64,000 nt of DNA. Source: Roseomonas acroporae (GTDB lineage Bacteria > Pseudomonadota > Alphaproteobacteria > Acetobacterales > Acetobacteraceae). Positions 61,270-64,000 of the stretch are shown one piece after another. Made by a program: the position numbers and the translations under genes. The DNA is taken from the NCBI RefSeq assembly GCF_023223525.1, contig NZ_JALPRX010000014.1, forward strand, positions 1-64,000. The letters run 5' to 3'. The notes beneath the pieces are model-generated. The model saw only the letters and a program-made list of their open reading frames with translations. It was not told the DNA's origin and searched no databases. The stretch's first letter is position 1. Each line of letters begins with the position of its first letter.

Positions 61270-62322
61270 ATGACACCGCGCGCCCGTGCCCTGGCCTTCT
61301 GCGAACGCTTCGGCCTGCGATTGCCCGTCGTGATGGGGCCGATGGCCGGGGCCTCGCCGCCCGCGCTGGCGGCGGCGGTGGCGGATGCGGGGGGCCTCGG
61401 CGGGCTCGGCGCGTTGCAGATGGGGCCGGCGGCGATCGCGGCCTGGGTCGCGGAATTCCGCGGCCGCTCCAACGGCGCCTTCCAGATCAACACCTGGATC
61501 CCGGACCCCGCGCCGGCGCGCGACGCGGCGGCCGAGGCGCGCATGGCGGCGCTGCTGGAAGCGCACGGGGCCGCGCCGGGCGCGCTGGAAGGCCCCTTCG
61601 TGCCGGATTTCGACGCGCAATGCGCCGCGATCCTCGCCGCCGGGCCGCCGGTGGTCTCCAGCATCATGGGGGTCTGGCCGGCCGCCTTCGTGGCCGAGCT
61701 GAAGGCGCGCGGCATCCTGTGGATCGCCGCCGTCACCTCGCTGGCCGAGGCGCGGCAGGCGGCGGCGGCCGGGGCGGATGCGCTGGGCGTCGCCGGTGTC
61801 GAGGCGGGCGGCCATCGCGGGGCGTTCGACGCCGGCAAGGCGGCGGGGCAGGGGGGCACGACCTTCGCCCTGGTGCCGCTGATCGCCGACGCGGTCTCCG
61901 TGCCGGTGGTGGCCTCGGGCGGCATCGCGGACGGGCGCGGGCTGGCGGCGGCGCTGGCGCTGGGTGCCTCGGCGGCGCAGATCGGCACGGCGCTGCTGCG
62001 GACGCCGGAGGCGGGGACCAACCCGGTCTGGGCCGAGGCGATCGGCCGGGCGCTGCCGGAGGACACGGTGCAGACGCGGGCCTTCTCGGGTCGGCTGGCG
62101 CGGGCGATCCGCAGCGAGTGGACCGAGGCGGTGGGCGATGCGGCGCTGCCCTACCCGTTGCAGCGCGCCGCCACCGGTCCGCTGCGCGAGGCGGCGGCGA
62201 AGGCGGGCGATGCCGGGCACATGCAGATGTGGGCGGGGCAGGCGGCAAGCCTGGCGCGGGCGGAACCGGCGGGGGAGGTGGTGCAGCGGATGTGGGAGGA
62301 GGCTTCGGGGATCCTGGCCTGA
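61270..62322 (+). CDS. Nitronate monooxygenase-like FMN enzyme
   Basis: A 350-aa TIM-barrel flavoenzyme of the nitronate monooxygenase / 2-nitropropane dioxygenase family. It opens with LRLPVVMGPMAGASPPALAAA, near the first strand. GGLGGLGALQ and FQINTWIPDP follow, and the catalytic His182 sits in VEAGGHRGAF. The phosphate loop is in ASGGIADGRGLAAALALGA, with AAQIGTALLRTPE after it. The order and residues fit class I. The physiological substrate is not deducible; relatives oxidise alkyl nitronates or propionate-3-nitronate. No strong ribosome binding site is visible. It is convergent with the RND gene. Confidence 0.87.
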   Translation: MTPRARALAFCERFGLRLPVVMGPMAGASPPALAAAVADAGGLGGLGALQMGPAAIAAWVAEFRGRSNGAFQINTWIPDPAPARDAAAEARMAALLEAHGAAPGALEGPFVPDFDAQCAAILAAGPPVVSSIMGVWPAAFVAELKARGILWIAAVTSLAEARQAAAAGADALGVAGVEAGGHRGAFDAGKAAGQGGTTFALVPLIADAVSVPVVASGGIADGRGLAAALALGASAAQIGTALLRTPEAGTNPVWAEAIGRALPEDTVQTRAFSGRLARAIRSEWTEAVGDAALPYPLQRAATGPLREAAAKAGDAGHMQMWAGQAASLARAEPAGEVVQRMWEEASGILA

Positions 62323-62370
62323 GCCAGGACCGGGCCTCCACCCGTCCGACGCGGTGCGTCCGACTCCGCA

Positions 62371-62526
62371 AGGGGCGCCGCCCCTCATGATCCCCGCCGG
62401 GGGCGAAACCCCCCGTTCGGTTCCGAGCCCTGCAGGTTCAACGGGCGAGGCCGTAAAACGAAGAGAGGTGCAGGAGGGCCTCGCCCTCCTGCCGGATGGG
62501 GTTCGGGGAAGGCAGCGCCTTCCCCG
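62371..62526 (+). repeat. Multi-hairpin intergenic repeat, family B, copy 3
   Basis: Hairpins lie at 62371-62385 (AGGGGC / GCCCCT-like), about 62393-62414, about 62472-62490 (AGGAGGGC / GCCCTCCT) and about 62505-62525 (GGGGAAGGC / GCCTTCCCC). The shared core with AACGAAGAGAGGT is present. It fills the gap between the convergent 61270 gene and the RND gene. Confidence 0.85.
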
Positions 62527-62552
62527 GTGCCGGCGCCTGCCGTGAGTCCGCC

Positions 62553-64000
62553 CTATTCCGCCGGTACCGCCGCCTCCATCCGCCGCTTGCGCGTGAAGCG
62601 GTGCGCCAGCCCGTCGAAGGCAAGGTAGAGCACCGGCGTCACGAACAGCGTCAGCAGCTGCGAGACGGCGAGGCCGCCGACCACGGCGAGGCCGAGCGGC
62701 TGGCGCAGCTCGGCGGCGGCGCCCCAGCCGGCGGCGATCGGCACCGCGCCGGCAGCGGCGGCGAGGGTGGTCATCAGGATCGGGCGGAAGCGCACGAGGC
62801 AGGCTTCGCGCACCGCGTCGAAGGCCGGGATGCCCTGGCGCTGCCGTTGCAGCGCCACGTCCACGATCATGATGGCGTTCTTCTTGACCAGCCCCACCAG
62901 CAGCAGCACGCCGATCACGGCGATCACCGAGAGGTCCATCCCGAACAGCCAGAGCGTCGCCAGCGCGCCCAGCCCGGCGGCGGGCAGGCCGGAGAGGATG
63001 GTGAGCGGGTGGATCAGGCTCTCGTAGAGCACGCCGAGCACGACGTAGACGATCAGGATCGCCGCGATCAGCAGCGTGCCCTGGCCGGCGAGCGCCTGCT
63101 GGAACACCTGGGCCGAGCCGGTGAAGCCGGTGCTGACGGTGGGCGGCAGGCCGAGCTCCCGCTCGGCGGCGCGGATGGCGTTCACCGCCTCGCCGAGCGA
63201 GACGCCGGGGGCGGTGTTGAAGCCGATCATCACCGCGGCGAGCTGGCCGGAATGGCCGACGGTGAGGGGGCCGGAGCGCCGCTCCAGCGTCGCCACGGCC
63301 GAGAGCGGCACGAGGCGGCCGGTGTTGGAGCGCAGGTAGAGCTTGCGCAGCCCGTTCTCGTCGCGCTGGTCCTCGGGCAGCGCCTCCAGGATCACCGGGT
63401 AGGCGTTGGCCTGGCCGTAGATGGTGGAGATCTGCCGCGCGCCGAAGGCCGAGAACATGGCCTGGCGCACCTGGTCGACGCTGACGCCGAGGGCGGAGGC
63501 GCGGTCGCGGTTCACCACCACCTGCACCACGGGGCTGTCGAGCTGGGTGTCGGTGTTGACGTCCTGCAGGCCGGGGATGTGGCGCAGGTGCTCGGCCATG
63601 CGCTCGGCCCAGTCGTACATCTCGTCCGGGCGCAGGCTCTGCATCGTGTAGAGGTAGAGGGTGCGCGACTGGCGGCCGCTGAAGTTGAAGTTCTGGATCG
63701 GGTTGATGAAGACGCGCAGGCCGGGGATGCGGGCGACGTCGCGGCGGAGCTGCTGGATCACCGGCACCACGCCCGGGCGCTCGTCGCGCGGCCTGAGCTG
63801 CACGAACATGCGGCCCTGGTTGATCGAGAAGCTGCCGCCGCCGGCGCCGAGGTTGTGGGTGACGGCCTCGACATAGGGGGAGCGGGCGATGATCGCCGCC
63901 GCCTCGCCCTGCATCTCGGTCATGGCGGCGAAGGAGGCGCCGCGCGGGCCCTCGGTGTTGATCGAGAGCAGGCCGGTATCCTCGATCGGGAAGAAGCCCT
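62553..64000 (-). CDS. RND-family multidrug efflux permease (partial, 5' end outside window)
   Basis: About 482 residues of the C-terminal half of an AcrB/MdtBC-type inner-membrane pump are in the window; the frame runs off the right edge. Visible are [11 protein letters not shown] at the edge and the porter-domain region [20 protein letters not shown]. The second membrane half has [38 protein letters not shown] and [29 protein letters not shown] is typical of RND pumps. The ending [15 protein letters not shown] resembles the MdtBC subgroup. The partner membrane-fusion gene should lie outside the window. Confidence 0.92.
   Translation of the reverse strand, partial: GFFPIEDTGLLSINTEGPRGASFAAMTEMQGEAAAIIARSPYVEAVTHNLGAGGGSFSINQGRMFVQLRPRDERPGVVPVIQQLRRDVARIPGLRVFINPIQNFNFSGRQSRTLYLYTMQSLRPDEMYDWAERMAEHLRHIPGLQDVNTDTQLDSPVVQVVVNRDRASALGVSVDQVRQAMFSAFGARQISTIYGQANAYPVILEALPEDQRDENGLRKLYLRSNTGRLVPLSAVATLERRSGPLTVGHSGQLAAVMIGFNTAPGVSLGEAVNAIRAAERELGLPPTVSTGFTGSAQVFQQALAGQGTLLIAAILIVYVVLGVLYESLIHPLTILSGLPAAGLGALATLWLFGMDLSVIAVIGVLLLVGLVKKNAIMIVDVALQRQRQGIPAFDAVREACLVRFRPILMTTLAAAAGAVPIAAGWGAAAELRQPLGLAVVGGLAVSQLLTLFVTPVLYLAFDGLAHRFTRKRRMEAAVPAE

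Overview
The window reads as chromosome of a very GC-rich (roughly 70% or more by eye) alphaproteobacterium, most likely Acetobacteraceae/Rhodospirillales of the Roseomonas type. The support is indirect: a lipoyl domain fused to pyruvate dehydrogenase E1-beta, an alphaproteobacterial LexA box (GTTC-N7-GTTC) upstream of lexA, and gene orders typical of the class (trpGDC-moaC-moeA-lexA with comEC and gltX; pyrG-kdsA-eno-ftsB-pdhABC; rpoZ-rsh-acpS-lepB-rnc-era). Almost everything is single-copy housekeeping DNA. I saw no rRNA, tRNA, CRISPR array, prophage or intact insertion sequence.

Layout. 1-9.6 kb: gltX(-), comEC(+), lexA(-), then the tightly overlapping unit trpG-trpD-trpC-moaC-moeA (-). 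9.6-14.6 kb: a block that separates trpG from trpE: a small lipoprotein, a 116-aa cysteine-containing protein overlapping a YeiH-family transporter, the potassium transporter Kup, and a 159-bp inverted-repeat element. 14.6-18.1 kb: ppiD-trpE (-). 18.4-26.2 kb: tpiA, secG (with a clear intrinsic terminator), pyrG-kdsA, an unknown lipoprotein, eno and ftsB (+). 26.7-34.6 kb: the pyruvate dehydrogenase and lipoate set pdhA-pdhB-pdhC, a GNAT enzyme, lpd, lipA and a COQ10/RatA-like protein. 34.7-37.9 kb: GST, threonine aldolase and a sulfotransferase-like protein. 38-42.2 kb: slt, alpha/beta hydrolase, pgpA and pncC (-), every junction a start/stop overlap. 42.6-47.3 kb: dapA, smpB, an OpgC-like membrane protein with an SGNH hydrolase, and a molybdopterin oxidoreductase (+). 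47.6-48.2 kb: a NYN-domain protein (-). 48.3-56.5 kb: folK, rpoZ, rsh, acpS, lepB, rnc, era and a DUF2786-like/HTH protein (+). 56.8-60.6 kb: an ssuACBD alkanesulfonate operon (-). 61.3-62.3 kb: a nitronate monooxygenase-like protein (+). 62.6-64 kb: the 3' part of an RND efflux permease (-).

The metabolic links are clear. The pdh genes, lpd and lipA make and lipoylate the pyruvate dehydrogenase complex. moaC and moeA make the molybdenum cofactor needed by the oxidoreductase at 46.6 kb. rpoZ/rsh provide the stringent response, and acpS, lepB, rnc and era are essential processing functions.

The most unusual content is not in the genes. The intergenic spaces hold a family of about 100-bp palindromic repeats (five copies, with compensatory stem changes), a second multi-hairpin family found beside 3' gene ends (three copies), two tandem palindromic units, a 159-bp inverted-repeat element, and at least seven minisatellites with about 12-18-bp units. 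Three near-identical 13-bp operator-like palindromes precede the DUF2786-like/HTH gene at 55.6 kb. These are the best candidates for undescribed biology here.
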